Shown piece by piece: positions 45,950 to 54,940 of a stretch of DNA of 64,000 bases. Source of the stretch: Clostridiaceae bacterium BL-3 (GTDB lineage Bacteria; Bacillota; Clostridia; Clostridiales; Clostridiaceae); assembly GCA_902809985.1 (NCBI GenBank), contig CADDXC010000002.1, positions 124,001-188,000 on the forward strand. The letters run 5' to 3'. A program made the position numbers and the translations under genes. The notes beneath the pieces are model-generated. The model was given only the letters and a program-made list of their open reading frames with translations. It made no database searches and had not been told where the DNA came from. Each line of letters starts with the position of its first letter. The first letter of the stretch is position 1.

Positions 45950-46005
45950 AAATGTCTCTAAACTGTGAGAATTGATTTTTAAATTGAAACAGTTAAGAGA
46001 CATTT
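45950..46005. promoter_or_regulatory. Long inverted repeat ahead of the BceA-like gene
   Basis: AAATGTCTCTAAACTG (45950-45965) and CAGTTAAGAGACATTT (45990-46005) pair with a single mismatch across 24 bases. No T run follows, so a regulator site for the transporter promoter is likelier than a terminator. Confidence 0.55.
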
Positions 46006-46050
46006 ATCCTGTATTATTGTATGTGTTAACCAAGGACAGGAGGTTTTTTT

Positions 46051-46716
46051 ATGAGTATATTGAAAGCAGGAGAGCTGAAAAAATATTACGGTACCGGGTC
46101 AAATATTGTCAAGGCACTGGACGGCGTCAGTTTGAGTGTGGAGCCGGGAGAATTTGTGGCCATTGTCGGTACTTCCGGCAGTGGCAAATCAACTCTGCTG
46201 CATATGCTGGGAGGGCTTGATAATCCTATTTCCGGCAGCGTGGAGGTAGATGGAAAGGAACTATCCAAAATGAACGACGATGAACTTACTATCTTTCGGC
46301 GCAGGAATATAGGATTTGTCTTTCAAAACTACAATCTTGTGCAAATTTTAAATGTGTATGAGAACATTGTTTTGCCAATTGAGCTGGATGGAGGAAAAGC
46401 GGACAGTGAGTTTATAAACAAGATCCTGAGGATGCTGGGATTGACAGAAAAATTGTACAATCTGCCCAACAACCTGTCCGGCGGCCAGCAGCAGCGGGTA
46501 GCCATTGGACGTGCCCTGGTCACAAAACCATCTATTATTCTTGCAGACGAGCCTACTGGAAATCTGGACAGCAAAACCAGCCAGGAGGTTCTTGGACTTC
46601 TTAAAATGACAGGCCAACAGTTTCACCAGACCATTGTGATGATTACCCACAACAATGAAATTGCCCAGCTGGCAGACAGGATTGTGCGCATTGAAGACGG
46701 CCGGATTGTGGCGTAA
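46051..46716 (+). CDS. ABC transporter ATP-binding protein (BceA/LolD-like)
   Basis: The 221-residue ATPase has Walker [10 protein letters not shown], the signature [15 protein letters not shown], Walker [13 protein letters not shown] and the switch His in ITHNN, typical of the MacB/BceA group. ATG follows ACAGGAGG. It pairs with the FtsX-type permease 12 bases downstream. Confidence 0.94.
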   Translation: MSILKAGELKKYYGTGSNIVKALDGVSLSVEPGEFVAIVGTSGSGKSTLLHMLGGLDNPISGSVEVDGKELSKMNDDELTIFRRRNIGFVFQNYNLVQILNVYENIVLPIELDGGKADSEFINKILRMLGLTEKLYNLPNNLSGGQQQRVAIGRALVTKPSIILADEPTGNLDSKTSQEVLGLLKMTGQQFHQTIVMITHNNEIAQLADRIVRIEDGRIVA

Positions 46717-46728
46717 GGAGGTGAAAAT

Positions 46729-49098
46729 ATGTTTCAAAACAATAACGGTGCTGTGATAAAACACCTTGCCAGAAATGATATGATTGCAAACCGCCGGCGC
46801 AATATAATGACCATTGTAACCATTGCCCTGGCTGCAGCATTAATGATGGCTATTGCACTTATTCCGGAGGAAATTCAGCAGAAGCAGAAAAGGGATGAGG
46901 AAGGAACAGCTCAGGCGGTTTTTATGAATGTATCTGAAAATACAATATGCAATCTGAAAAATACTTCGGATGTCGAATGGGTTGGGCAGCAGTATTCAGT
47001 GGGTTCCATGAAACAGAAAAGTGCTGATATAGTGTTGGCTTATTGTGATAAGTCTGTGCTAAAGGCCTCTAAAATGAACTTAAAGGGAAGTATGCCTCAA
47101 AAGTCGGATGAAATTTTGGTCGAATCATCTTTTCTTTCCCATATGGGCAGTAGGGCAAAACCAGGAGACAGGCTTTTGTTGGATCTTGGCGGCGGAAAAA
47201 AGGAATATAAGATTTCAGGACTGCTTCAGCAGCAGCTGGGTGACAGTGGAAAATATGCAATAGTTGTATCCAGGGCGTTTGTGGAAGGGCAGAAGGAAGC
47301 CGACAAGCTTTTATTCAATGCATATATAGGAATAAAAAATGCAGATTCCCTGACGGAAACGGAGCTCAAGCAAAAAATTTATACATTGGCAAACAAATTC
47401 CATATTACACAGGGCAATGTGTCAATTCTCAGCAGTCATTATCGCTTGATGAAAGATAATATAACATCAAATGTACTTGGTTATATTGCAATAGCTGTAA
47501 TAGTACTTTTTGGTGCTGGAATTGTCATCTACAGTATCTTCTATATTGCAGTAGCTGGAAAACTCAGAGAATACGGACAGCTTAGAACAATTGGGACAAC
47601 CAAAAAGCAAATAAAAAAGATGGTCCGCAAGGAGGGGAAGTATCTGTCTGCTGTTGGCATTCCCATAGGGTTGATTGCAGGTGGATTAGTTGGATATTTT
47701 ATGATTCCAAAGGGCTGGAATCCGATTGGCACTTTATTTACAGCTGTAATTGTAGGATTTATAGGAACTTTATTTGTACAGATTTCTATCAGTACTCCTG
47801 CCAGAAAGGCTGCCAATGTTTCCCCCATGGAAGCAGTGCGTTATTCAGCTTATCAGAGTCAGACAAGGGAGAAAAAAAGTAAAAAACTTCATCGGAAAAT
47901 CACACCCTTTCGGCTTGCAGGCATGAATTTTATGCGCAGTCGGAAAAAGTCCATATTGACTCTGCTTTCACTTGGCTTTTCCGGAATCCTGCTTGTCTGT
48001 GCCACATCGGTATTTGGCTCCTATGCACCTGAAGTTGAGGCAAAGCGTGATTTTCCCTATGGGGAGTACAGTATTTCCATAGAAGGTGATAAGGATACTT
48101 TTTCAGATAGCCGGATCCAGATGAACAATCCTCTTAACCAGGGGCTTAAAGATAAAATACTGGCTGTGAATGGTGTCAAGGATATCAAAGAATGGACCGG
48201 CATCCGGCTCAAATACGTCATGCCGAATCGCTCTGACAGTACTGGAAGCATTGCAGGTTTTTCAAAAAGTGAGGTCAACTTGATGAAGAATTATGTGACA
48301 GCGGGCACGCTTGATTATGAATCTCTTGTAGACAAAGCTGGAGTTGTTCTTTGTCATCCGGAAGTTTTTAAGGAATTCTATGGCTGGAGTCCCCAAATAG
48401 GAGACAAAATCAAAATTATTATTTTAAACAGTCAGGGGAAGAAAGTACAAAAAACCTTGACTGTAAAGACCTTTATTTCAGATAATTACCGCTGGGGTGG
48501 TTATAATTTTTGGGTGCCCGTTGATTCAATGGACTTCATTACGGGTATGAACTGTAATGATAGCTTGGAAATTGTGACCGAAAAGCAGGAAGCAGAGAAG
48601 GTGGGAGAGAGTCTTCAAAAAATTGTTGATACAAACCCCAACCTGAAACTCAACAGTCTCAAGGAACAGATAAGGTATTACAGTACGGTAAATCGTCCTG
48701 TATATGTTATGTTTTATGTACTGATTTCATTTATTGCTTTATTTGGAATTATTAATCTGCTCAACACAGTGGTGACAAATCTGATTACACGCAAAAAGGA
48801 AATTGAAATTCTGCAGGCGGTGGGTTTGAGCAGCAGACAGCTAAGCCGTATGCTGCAAATAGAAGGATTTCTCTATACGGCAGGGGCTGTGGCGGTTACA
48901 TTGACACTGGGAACTGGTCTGGGATATGTTGTATGCATGATTGTAAAGAATTTAGGCATGGCTGTACACTACCGTTTTCCGGTACTTCCGGTTTGTATTT
49001 TCACAGCGGTTTTACTTTTTATCCAGCTTATTATTTCAAATTTTACAGTACGAAATTTAAAAAATCAGTCGCTGATAGAAAGAATTGAACAAGGCTAA
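46729..49098 (+). CDS. FtsX-type ABC permease (BceB-like)
   Basis: The 789-residue permease has a helix near the N-terminus, an extracellular region, a first FtsX helical block near 260-370 (YGQLRTIGTTKKQIKKMVRKEG), a long second extracellular domain (about 425-655) and a final FtsX block (KEIEILQAVGLSSRQLSRMLQIEG). Its two FtsX units give about eight to ten membrane helices, as in BceB/VraE. The predicted role is removal of, or target protection from, peptide antibiotics. Confidence 0.9.
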   Translation: MFQNNNGAVIKHLARNDMIANRRRNIMTIVTIALAAALMMAIALIPEEIQQKQKRDEEGTAQAVFMNVSENTICNLKNTSDVEWVGQQYSVGSMKQKSADIVLAYCDKSVLKASKMNLKGSMPQKSDEILVESSFLSHMGSRAKPGDRLLLDLGGGKKEYKISGLLQQQLGDSGKYAIVVSRAFVEGQKEADKLLFNAYIGIKNADSLTETELKQKIYTLANKFHITQGNVSILSSHYRLMKDNITSNVLGYIAIAVIVLFGAGIVIYSIFYIAVAGKLREYGQLRTIGTTKKQIKKMVRKEGKYLSAVGIPIGLIAGGLVGYFMIPKGWNPIGTLFTAVIVGFIGTLFVQISISTPARKAANVSPMEAVRYSAYQSQTREKKSKKLHRKITPFRLAGMNFMRSRKKSILTLLSLGFSGILLVCATSVFGSYAPEVEAKRDFPYGEYSISIEGDKDTFSDSRIQMNNPLNQGLKDKILAVNGVKDIKEWTGIRLKYVMPNRSDSTGSIAGFSKSEVNLMKNYVTAGTLDYESLVDKAGVVLCHPEVFKEFYGWSPQIGDKIKIIILNSQGKKVQKTLTVKTFISDNYRWGGYNFWVPVDSMDFITGMNCNDSLEIVTEKQEAEKVGESLQKIVDTNPNLKLNSLKEQIRYYSTVNRPVYVMFYVLISFIALFGIINLLNTVVTNLITRKKEIEILQAVGLSSRQLSRMLQIEGFLYTAGAVAVTLTLGTGLGYVVCMIVKNLGMAVHYRFPVLPVCIFTAVLLFIQLIISNFTVRNLKNQSLIERIEQG

Positions 49099-49133
49099 TA
49101 ATAGGGCATTATGGTTAAATGTAAGGTATACAC

Positions 49134-49172
49134 AAAAAAAGCACAGAGGCTGCCGTTCCCTGTGCTCTTCTT
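49134..49172. terminator. Terminator after the BceB-like gene
   Basis: GCACAG (49141-49146) pairs with CTGTGC (49160-49165), with an A7 run before and a T-rich run after; usable in both directions. Confidence 0.82.
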
Positions 49173-49218
49173 TTTTGATCCATGCAGCTAACGAGATGTA
49201 AATTTGCTGTATTTCATT

Positions 49219-49539
49219 TTAAAAATTTTGATCGTCTAGGTCCTGTGCATTCATCTTTTTCAATTCATTTTTTATTTTTTCATTTTTCCTTTTTTTAAAT
49301 CGTTTCCTGCCATCTGACCAATCCCATAAGAGTAAGATAAACAGTATGCTAAAGGGTATTATGGATTGAAGGCTTAGTTTTGGTGTGCGAAAGAAAAAAC
49401 ACCATAGGAACAATATAAATACGAATAGTGGAATAATTCCACCAAGTTGCCAACGGCTTGATTCACTTAGAAAATACTGGAATATTAAAACCAGTGCTGA
49501 AATAACAAAACCTAAAAAGATTGTCATTTTATTTTTCAA
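49219..49539 (-). CDS. Small membrane protein of unknown function
   Basis: The 106-residue protein has three hydrophobic segments (about 6-22, 32-50 and 58-72) and a basic tail rich in Lys and Arg. I do not recognise a family. Its start overlaps the end of a small helix-turn-helix gene by 11 bases; such pairs are common for DUF2089-type regulators and membrane partners. Confidence 0.6.
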   Translation of the reverse strand: MKNKMTIFLGFVISALVLIFQYFLSESSRWQLGGIIPLFVFILFLWCFFFRTPKLSLQSIIPFSILFILLLWDWSDGRKRFKKRKNEKIKNELKKMNAQDLDDQNF

Positions 49540-49810
49540 TAATTAATTTTGCAGTTTCCAGCTCAATTTTGGAATCTACTGCTAATTTTTTAATAAAAGT
49601 AATAAAAGGTCTATCCTGTTTATTACTATTTAGTTTGATTTTTTGTATTAGCTTATCTAATCGAAGACGAACAGTAGGATATGAGACATCGTATATTTTT
49701 GCAATTTCTTTTAGAGAACCAGAGTTCAATCGGAATAAGCATTATATTTTAATGAATTGCGTTGGAGAGTATTTATGATTTTCACTCGTTTTCAATTCTG
49801 CAAGCTGCTG
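49529..49810 (-). pseudogene. DUF2089-like helix-turn-helix gene, interrupted
   Basis: From a TTG at 49729 a 66-residue frame carries GSLKEIAKIYDVSYPTVRLRLDKLI, the helix-turn-helix of DUF2089-type proteins. The frame continues upstream in the same register as protein-like sequence (AELKTSENHKYSPTQFIKI), but a TAA interrupts it. Either the TTG start makes a short protein, or the gene is broken by one nonsense codon. Confidence 0.6.
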
Positions 49811-49821
49811 CAAAAGAAAAA

Positions 49822-49850
49822 TTGACAGCTGATTCAAAAAGTAGTACCAT
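49822..49850 (+). promoter_or_regulatory. Promoter of the methyltransferase-MarR operon
   Basis: TTGACA at 49822-49827 and TACCAT at 49845-49850 with 17 bases between; the -10 lies inside the first operator palindrome. Confidence 0.65.
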
Positions 49851-49894
49851 ATTAATATAGTACGAATAACGTATTATATTAATATGGTACTACT
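49840..49894. promoter_or_regulatory. Tandem palindromic operator (probable MarR site)
   Basis: Two near-identical 20-bp palindromes, GTACCATATTAATATAGTAC (49844-49863) and GTATTATATTAATATGGTAC (49871-49890), lie 27 bp apart. Together they form a perfect 20-bp inverted repeat (49840-49859 with 49875-49894). They overlap the -10 region and end at the ribosome site of the methyltransferase gene. The MarR protein encoded second in the operon is the obvious candidate to bind. Confidence 0.8.
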
Positions 49895-49907
49895 AGGAGG
49901 AATTCAT

Positions 49908-50528
49908 ATGCCGGACAATAAAAATGTTTTTAAAGAAAATTCCAGGAAGAATTTTGATAAACAAGCAGAGCACTATGATCAGAGTTCTGATGGAAGATTT
50001 GTAAGCAAAATGTATGATAAAGTTGTGGAGATGTTAAATGGATTTCAAGGTGGAATTTTGCTGGAGGCAGGCTGTGGAACAGGAAATATACTGTCACGAT
50101 TATATAAATATAAGAAATTCCAGCTATGCGGACTTGATATTTCAGATAAGATGATTCAGGTGGCCAGAAGAGACCTTCCCCAGGATGTTTTATTGAAAGT
50201 GGGGGATGCGGAATTTATACCCTGGCCGGAGGATTATTTTGATATAGTATTGTGTAATGCTTCATTTCATCATTATCCCAACCCTGAGAAAGTGCTTCTG
50301 GAGATGAAGAGGGTGCTGAAACCAGCTGGGAAACTGGTCATAGGAGATCCCACTGCTCCTCCTTTAATAAGGCAGGTATTGAATTTTATGCTGCATATAT
50401 GTAATAATGGAGATTATAGAATATATTCTCCAAAAGAGATGAAAAAACTTTTGAAGACATGTGGGTTCAAACCTTTTAAATTTAGAAAGATAAATTATAA
50501 AAGTTTTGTCATAAGTGCATCTGCTTGA
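49908..50528 (+). CDS. Class I SAM-dependent methyltransferase (UbiE-like)
   Basis: The 206-residue protein has motif I LLEAGCGTGNILSRL, the acidic strand-2 end LCGLDIS, IVLCNASFHHYPNPE and VLKPAGKLVIGDP. Its substrate is unknown. ATG 49908 follows AGGAGGAA. It is co-transcribed with a MarR regulator and controlled by the tandem operator upstream. Confidence 0.88.
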   Translation: MPDNKNVFKENSRKNFDKQAEHYDQSSDGRFVSKMYDKVVEMLNGFQGGILLEAGCGTGNILSRLYKYKKFQLCGLDISDKMIQVARRDLPQDVLLKVGDAEFIPWPEDYFDIVLCNASFHHYPNPEKVLLEMKRVLKPAGKLVIGDPTAPPLIRQVLNFMLHICNNGDYRIYSPKEMKKLLKTCGFKPFKFRKINYKSFVISASA

Positions 50529-50548
50529 AATAATTGCGGGGTGATTGT

Positions 50549-51010
50549 TTGAATAAAAAATATGAGGAGCAGGTTGAAGAACTGAGCAGAATATGGCATT
50601 CCATGATAATGGAGCCTAATTATAAAAGTGTGGAATCTCAATTTTCAAGAATACATGGATTGAGCACTGTTGAAATAGGAGTTCTGAGAATTATCTCTGA
50701 AAAAGAGGACGTCATTATAAAGGATATAGTTGATATTTTAAAAATACCTAAAAGTACTCTCACAAGTGTGATAAACAGACTTGAAAAACGAAAGCTGATC
50801 AAAAGAACCATAAGCAGCAGGGATAAGCGTTCCTATAAATTAGTGCTTACCCAGGAGGGGATATTGGCACAAGAAGAGCATATTGAATTTGAAAAAAAAT
50901 TTTATGCCAGAATAATGGAATGTCTGGATACTTGTGAGGAGAGGGAGGAGCTGTTGAAACTTATGAAAAAAATAACGTATAACCTTAGAAGAAAAGGAAT
51001 ATTTCAATAA
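50549..51010 (+). CDS. MarR family transcriptional regulator
   Basis: The 153-residue protein has the winged helix-turn-helix (IIKDIVDILKIPKSTLTSVINRLEKRKLIKR) and the wing Asp-Lys-Arg (SSRDKRSYKLVLT). The start is TTG 50549 behind GGGGTG. It is the second gene of the methyltransferase operon and probably represses it. It ends two bases before a convergent TetR gene. Confidence 0.92.
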   Translation: MNKKYEEQVEELSRIWHSMIMEPNYKSVESQFSRIHGLSTVEIGVLRIISEKEDVIIKDIVDILKIPKSTLTSVINRLEKRKLIKRTISSRDKRSYKLVLTQEGILAQEEHIEFEKKFYARIMECLDTCEEREELLKLMKKITYNLRRKGIFQ

Positions 51011-51012
51011 AA

Positions 51013-51579
51013 TCAAACAATTGTAGTTAAATTTGCATTTTTAAGAGCCTCTCTGAGAATGGACTCCATTTCTTCAGGGCTTTTTTTAGCACCTTCCTTT
51101 ATCCATTTTAAAAGTACATTCCAAAGTCCTCCCGAACTGAAATACAAGGCATATTCCAGGTGTTCCCTGTTTTTGAACAGGTGAAGGTGTCCTTTAAAAT
51201 GATTGTATATGATAGGCAGGTATTCATTGAATTTCTGGAGCATAAGGTACAGTAGATCACTTTTATCCAGTGCCAGTAAAAAATCCAGATGATCCTTCCA
51301 GAATTTGAAATATATATGGATAATATTTTTGTAGGACAGATTTTGTTCACCGCTGAAGTATGAAATATATTCCCTGCATATATATTCCATTTTCAGTGAC
51401 AGCACTTCATCCTTTGAATTGAAATTACGGTAGAATGTCCTTCTGGAAAGGAGTGCCTTGTCCGATATCTCCTTGATAGTTATTTTATTGTAGGGTTTAT
51501 TCTTCATGATTTCCAAAAGTGCATCCGTGAGCCATTTTTTGGATTTTTCCGCCATGGGGTTTTTCTTTTTAAAGGCCAT
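51013..51579 (-). CDS. TetR family regulator
   Basis: The 188-residue protein has the TetR helix-turn-helix (YNKITIKEISDKALLSRRTFYRNFNSKDEVL) and a helical ligand domain. It is divergent from an HXXEE membrane protein gene, and short inverted copies (TGTCACA at 51597-51603, TGTGACA at 51690-51696) lie between them, so that gene is its likely target. Confidence 0.88.
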   Translation of the reverse strand: MAFKKKNPMAEKSKKWLTDALLEIMKNKPYNKITIKEISDKALLSRRTFYRNFNSKDEVLSLKMEYICREYISYFSGEQNLSYKNIIHIYFKFWKDHLDFLLALDKSDLLYLMLQKFNEYLPIIYNHFKGHLHLFKNREHLEYALYFSSGGLWNVLLKWIKEGAKKSPEEMESILREALKNANLTTIV

Positions 51580-51715
51580 AATTCACTCTCCCGATATGTC
51601 ACAGATCAGCTGCAAATGTAGCACTTGAGCCGTTTTTATTGACATGACAATTTTAAATTATTATACTCTAGATTAGAACAAGACACAAGTGTGACACATA
51701 GAGAGGAGAAGATTT

Positions 51716-52258
51716 ATGTATGATATAAAAGCAATTGTCTGGATGCTGCCTGTATTGTTTATGATTCATGATTTTGAAGAAATTGTAATGGCTGAAGTCT
51801 GGAGCAGAAGATTTAAAAAAGAATTGAAGGAAAATACTTCTATAATGAAAAAGAAACCCTTCGGTTTGAATGGTACAAACTATTGGAGTACTTCGGCAAT
51901 GTCAATTGCAGTGGAAATCGAATTTGTAATTCTTTCACTTGTTTCCCTGTTGTCCTGCATATTCAGCAGTTATTTCATCTGGTATGGATTTCTATTTGCC
52001 TTTACACTGCACTTTATTCTGGCACATTTTTATCTGTGTATTGAATTCAAGCACTATGTTCCCGGAGTCATCACCTCCATCCTGTTTTTGCCCGTATGCA
52101 TTTATATCATGTATATCTCCCAGCTGTTTTTAAAATATAATTTTGCAAAAATATTTTTTTCATGTACTCTTGGAATTATATTGATGATTGCTGTACTTGT
52201 CATACTGCATGATGCCATAGGGAAATTCAGCAGATTGCTGATAGGATATTCTTTATAG
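51716..52258 (+). CDS. HXXEE domain membrane protein
   Basis: The 180-residue protein has about five membrane helices and the eponymous motif in MIHDFEEI, the later HFILAHFYLC and a conserved YVPGV. Function of the family is unknown. ATG follows GAGAGGAGAAG. Control by the divergent TetR is likely. Confidence 0.87.
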   Translation: MYDIKAIVWMLPVLFMIHDFEEIVMAEVWSRRFKKELKENTSIMKKKPFGLNGTNYWSTSAMSIAVEIEFVILSLVSLLSCIFSSYFIWYGFLFAFTLHFILAHFYLCIEFKHYVPGVITSILFLPVCIYIMYISQLFLKYNFAKIFFSCTLGIILMIAVLVILHDAIGKFSRLLIGYSL

Positions 52259-52265
52259 TATGAGC

Positions 52266-53190
52266 TTATTCTTGTATGATCAAATCCATCACATCACGCC
52301 GCATGCTTTGAGGAACTTCTTTTGAAGGTTTACCTAAACGAAAGAGCATCTGAATAGTTTTTCCATTTGAGGTATAATTCTGATGAATGCTATTATAGAG
52401 CTTTTCCATTTCAGGATATTCCTCTAGAGTTTGACTTAAGGGCTGCATGGCCAATCCCATCTGATGGGCTGTCAATATTAATTTACTGTAAAGCATCCCG
52501 CTTTTAACTTGGCTGGAACGGCTGTTGTCTCTTGTGATAATCATGGCATAAGCAGGGGTATTTTCTGCTGATGTACGGGTAGACTGAATAAACCTGTCGG
52601 ATGAAGCCCTTCCGCTGTTCATTGATGGGAAAACTGTAACCAGTCCCTGCATGAGATGCATCATGATTCCTGACGTACCCTGTCCTTCAATAGAAAAACC
52701 ATAACGATAGTTATTTTTTTCATATTCGTTGGAACGAAAGATATTTTCTGATTCCATCATAAACCGATTCGTTATAAGCACCTTCCGGGAATAAGTCTAT
52801 TGTGGTTTGGTATCCCAATTTACCTCCAGCTATCTTCAAATATTCAAGGAAAGCTCCCTGTGTGACCATCATTTGACGTGCATTGGGATCTACCTCAGGT
52901 GTTAAGCGTTTGCTGTCGGCATATAAATAAAATATCATGGGGTCATTCTTATCAAGTTTTATTTTCCATGGCTGCATGTTATGACCATTTGAAGACAACA
53001 GACCGTGGGACACAAGGCGTATCCTTGGATCGTCAAATTTTTGTGAATAAGTTTTTTGCCATGGTTCTAAATATTTTGGCTGTTCAAAAATACCGCTTAT
53101 AAGAAGTAAAGATGTAAAAGCAATAATAAATAGTGCTCCAATGCATAAAAATATTATGATCATTTTCTTAGGTACCTTTCTCCTATTCAT
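52266..53190 (-). pseudogene. Acg-like nitroreductase family protein, internally deleted
   Basis: The N-terminal part (one membrane helix, then LVSHGLLSSNGHNMQPWKI and LTPEVDPNARQMM) and the C-terminal part (NEYEKNNYRYGFSIEGQGT, NTPAYAMIITRDNSRSSQVKSG, SMRRDVMDLI) are in different frames and overlap near 52720-52781. The joint reads on from LFPEGAYN to SENIFRSNEYEK, skipping what in relatives is roughly 100 residues. This is one deletion with a frameshift; the enzyme is probably dead. Confidence 0.8.
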
Positions 53191-53747
53191 TTATGGTTCT
53201 CCTCATTTACAAATTGTATTGACCTGATAATAAGTTGAAAAGCTGATGATATCAATTCTTCTGGTGTGATTCCGTGATAATTCTCAATATAGTTTTTCTT
53301 TCTGTTGGCTGTATTATACACTCCAAGCATACAAGCCCATAAAACAAGGGCTGTTTTTTCAATATCTATATCACTGCGTATGGAATTTTCGGCAATGCCC
53401 TTTTTTAGGACTTTAGTAAGGTATCCCAATATTTCCTCTCCAAGAGCATAGCATTCTTCTTTTGATTTATCTGGAACTCCTTTTTGAAAATCCATTTCTC
53501 CGTTTTCATATTCCATAATTGCTTTAAAATATTCTGTATAATTTTTACTAAACTGATACATTGTCAGAGACATCTGCTTAATTTCCTCAATTGCATTAAA
53601 ATTTTTTTCTTGTAAATCATTTTTCAACATATTAATTAACAACCTGTATCCCCTTATCATGACTTCAAAATAAATTTGCTCTTTACTATTGAAATATACA
53701 TATACTGTTCTTTTGCTGAACTCAGCTTCTTTTGCCACATCATCCAT
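53187..53747 (-). pseudogene. TetR family regulator missing its first helix
   Basis: The 186-residue frame starts at TTMDDVAKEAEFSKRTVYVYFNSKEQIYFEVM, which is the recognition part of a TetR helix-turn-helix; family members have about 30 more residues before it. Upstream, the codons for YDN are still in frame but preceded by TGA. It overlaps the nitroreductase start by four bases, so the two once formed an operon. It could still be made but probably binds DNA poorly. Confidence 0.72.
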
Positions 53748-53867
53748 AGTGGTATTGTCATATCACCTTGTAAAAAAAACTTTTTCTGCGCATTTTTTTA
53801 ATGGCACGAAATACTATTAAGTGTATAATGTTTTGTATACTACAGAATAATAAGGGGGCAAATTACA

Positions 53868-53928
53868 TGTATTATTTTAGCTTGTTTGAAAATGACCAAC
53901 CAGTTTCTCATCTTTAAACTGAGATGAG
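53868..53928 (+). promoter_or_regulatory. Leader with a 16-codon frame and alternative hairpins
   Basis: GGGGG at eight bases spacing precedes ATG 53868, a 16-codon frame (MYYFSLFENDQPVSHL) ending at TAA 53916-53918. Its last codons overlap two mutually exclusive hairpins: CAGTTT/AAACTG (53901-53921) and CTCATCT/AGATGAG (53907-53928). It lies 80 bases before the EamA transporter. Attenuation is a guess. Confidence 0.35.
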
Positions 53929-54006
53929 GATTAATAGTTAAATCAACATACCTCGTCTTGGATGCTGTTTTATATGAAATAAAAAAGACGGAGGTTATTG
54001 TGAGTA

Positions 54007-54891
54007 ATGAGAAAAAGATTAATTGGTTCCATATGCCTGTTTCTGGCTGCTTCTATATGGGGAGGAATGTACGTAGTCAGCAAATACATACTGCAGTTTG
54101 TTTCACCTGTCACATTGGTATGGATTAGGTATGTCATTGCATTTGCAGTATTGTTTATAGTACTTACATTCTTTCAACATAAAAGAGGTTTCAAGGTAAC
54201 TATAAAAAAGAAGGATTGGTTCCTTATAGCGTGGATAGGGTTTATAGGGTATTTTATTTCTATATGCCTTCAATTTATAGGGACAAAGTTATCCAATGCC
54301 CATATGGGCTCGCTTATTACAGCATCGACACCTGTATTTGTGATTTTGTTTGCCAGATTTATTCTGGGTGAACTGTTTACCAGAAAAAAAGTCATCTCAC
54401 TTATGCTGGCTACGGCAGGTGTTGTTATAGTTATAGGATTAGATGCTGAGGCTTTAAAAGATACTTTAGGCAATATAGCTCTTGTTGGGGCTGCAGTTAC
54501 CTGGGCACTGCTGTCTGTTTACGTAAAGGTTGCGTCCAAGCATTTGAATTCCTTGAGTATAACTACTTATGCCATACTCTTTGCACTGATGTTTACCACG
54601 CCGTTTATGATGCTGCAGCATAACAATTTTTTGCTGATTTTAGGAAACTGGAAGACTATATGGGGATTGATATATCTTGGAGTTGTGTCTACAGCTGGTG
54701 CATTTTTTTTGTGGAATAAAGGAATTGAACTTGTAGATGCAGGAATTGGTTCTTTATTTCTGTTTTTTCAACCTGTTACGGGTTCGATTTTGGGATGGAT
54801 TTACCTTGGAGAAAAGCTTTCACCAAGCTTTTTTATAGGTGGAATGTTTATAATCATTGCAGTGATTGTAGCTGTTAAAGAAGATTACTAG
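54007..54891 (+). CDS. EamA/DMT superfamily transporter
   Basis: The 294-residue protein has ten membrane helices arranged as two EamA repeats (the first begins LFLAASIWGGMYVVSKYIL, the second NIALVGAAVTWALLSVYVK). Such proteins export amino acids or other metabolites; substrate unknown. The ribosome site is weak (GGAGGTTATTGTGAGT). Confidence 0.9.
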   Translation: MRKRLIGSICLFLAASIWGGMYVVSKYILQFVSPVTLVWIRYVIAFAVLFIVLTFFQHKRGFKVTIKKKDWFLIAWIGFIGYFISICLQFIGTKLSNAHMGSLITASTPVFVILFARFILGELFTRKKVISLMLATAGVVIVIGLDAEALKDTLGNIALVGAAVTWALLSVYVKVASKHLNSLSITTYAILFALMFTTPFMMLQHNNFLLILGNWKTIWGLIYLGVVSTAGAFFLWNKGIELVDAGIGSLFLFFQPVTGSILGWIYLGEKLSPSFFIGGMFIIIAVIVAVKEDY

Positions 54892-54899
54892 ACATGATA

Positions 54900-54940
54900 A
54901 AGGGTACTATTACACAGCCTTTTCCTGTAATAGTACCCTT
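54900..54940. terminator. Terminator between convergent genes
   Basis: AAGGGTACTATTACA pairs perfectly with its complement at 54926-54940 around an 11-base loop; flanking T runs are short. Confidence 0.75.

Noticed and set aside
23762-49172. Similar terminators at 23762-23798 and 49134-49172, sharing a 15-base arm (AAAAAAAGCACAGAG)
   Set aside because: Terminators of this composition are common in Firmicutes, and the rest of the loci is unrelated, so no shared mobile unit is claimed.
53901-53928. A pseudoknot formed from the two overlapping stems
   Set aside because: The connecting loops would have zero, two and zero bases, which is not sterically feasible; alternative hairpins are the better reading.
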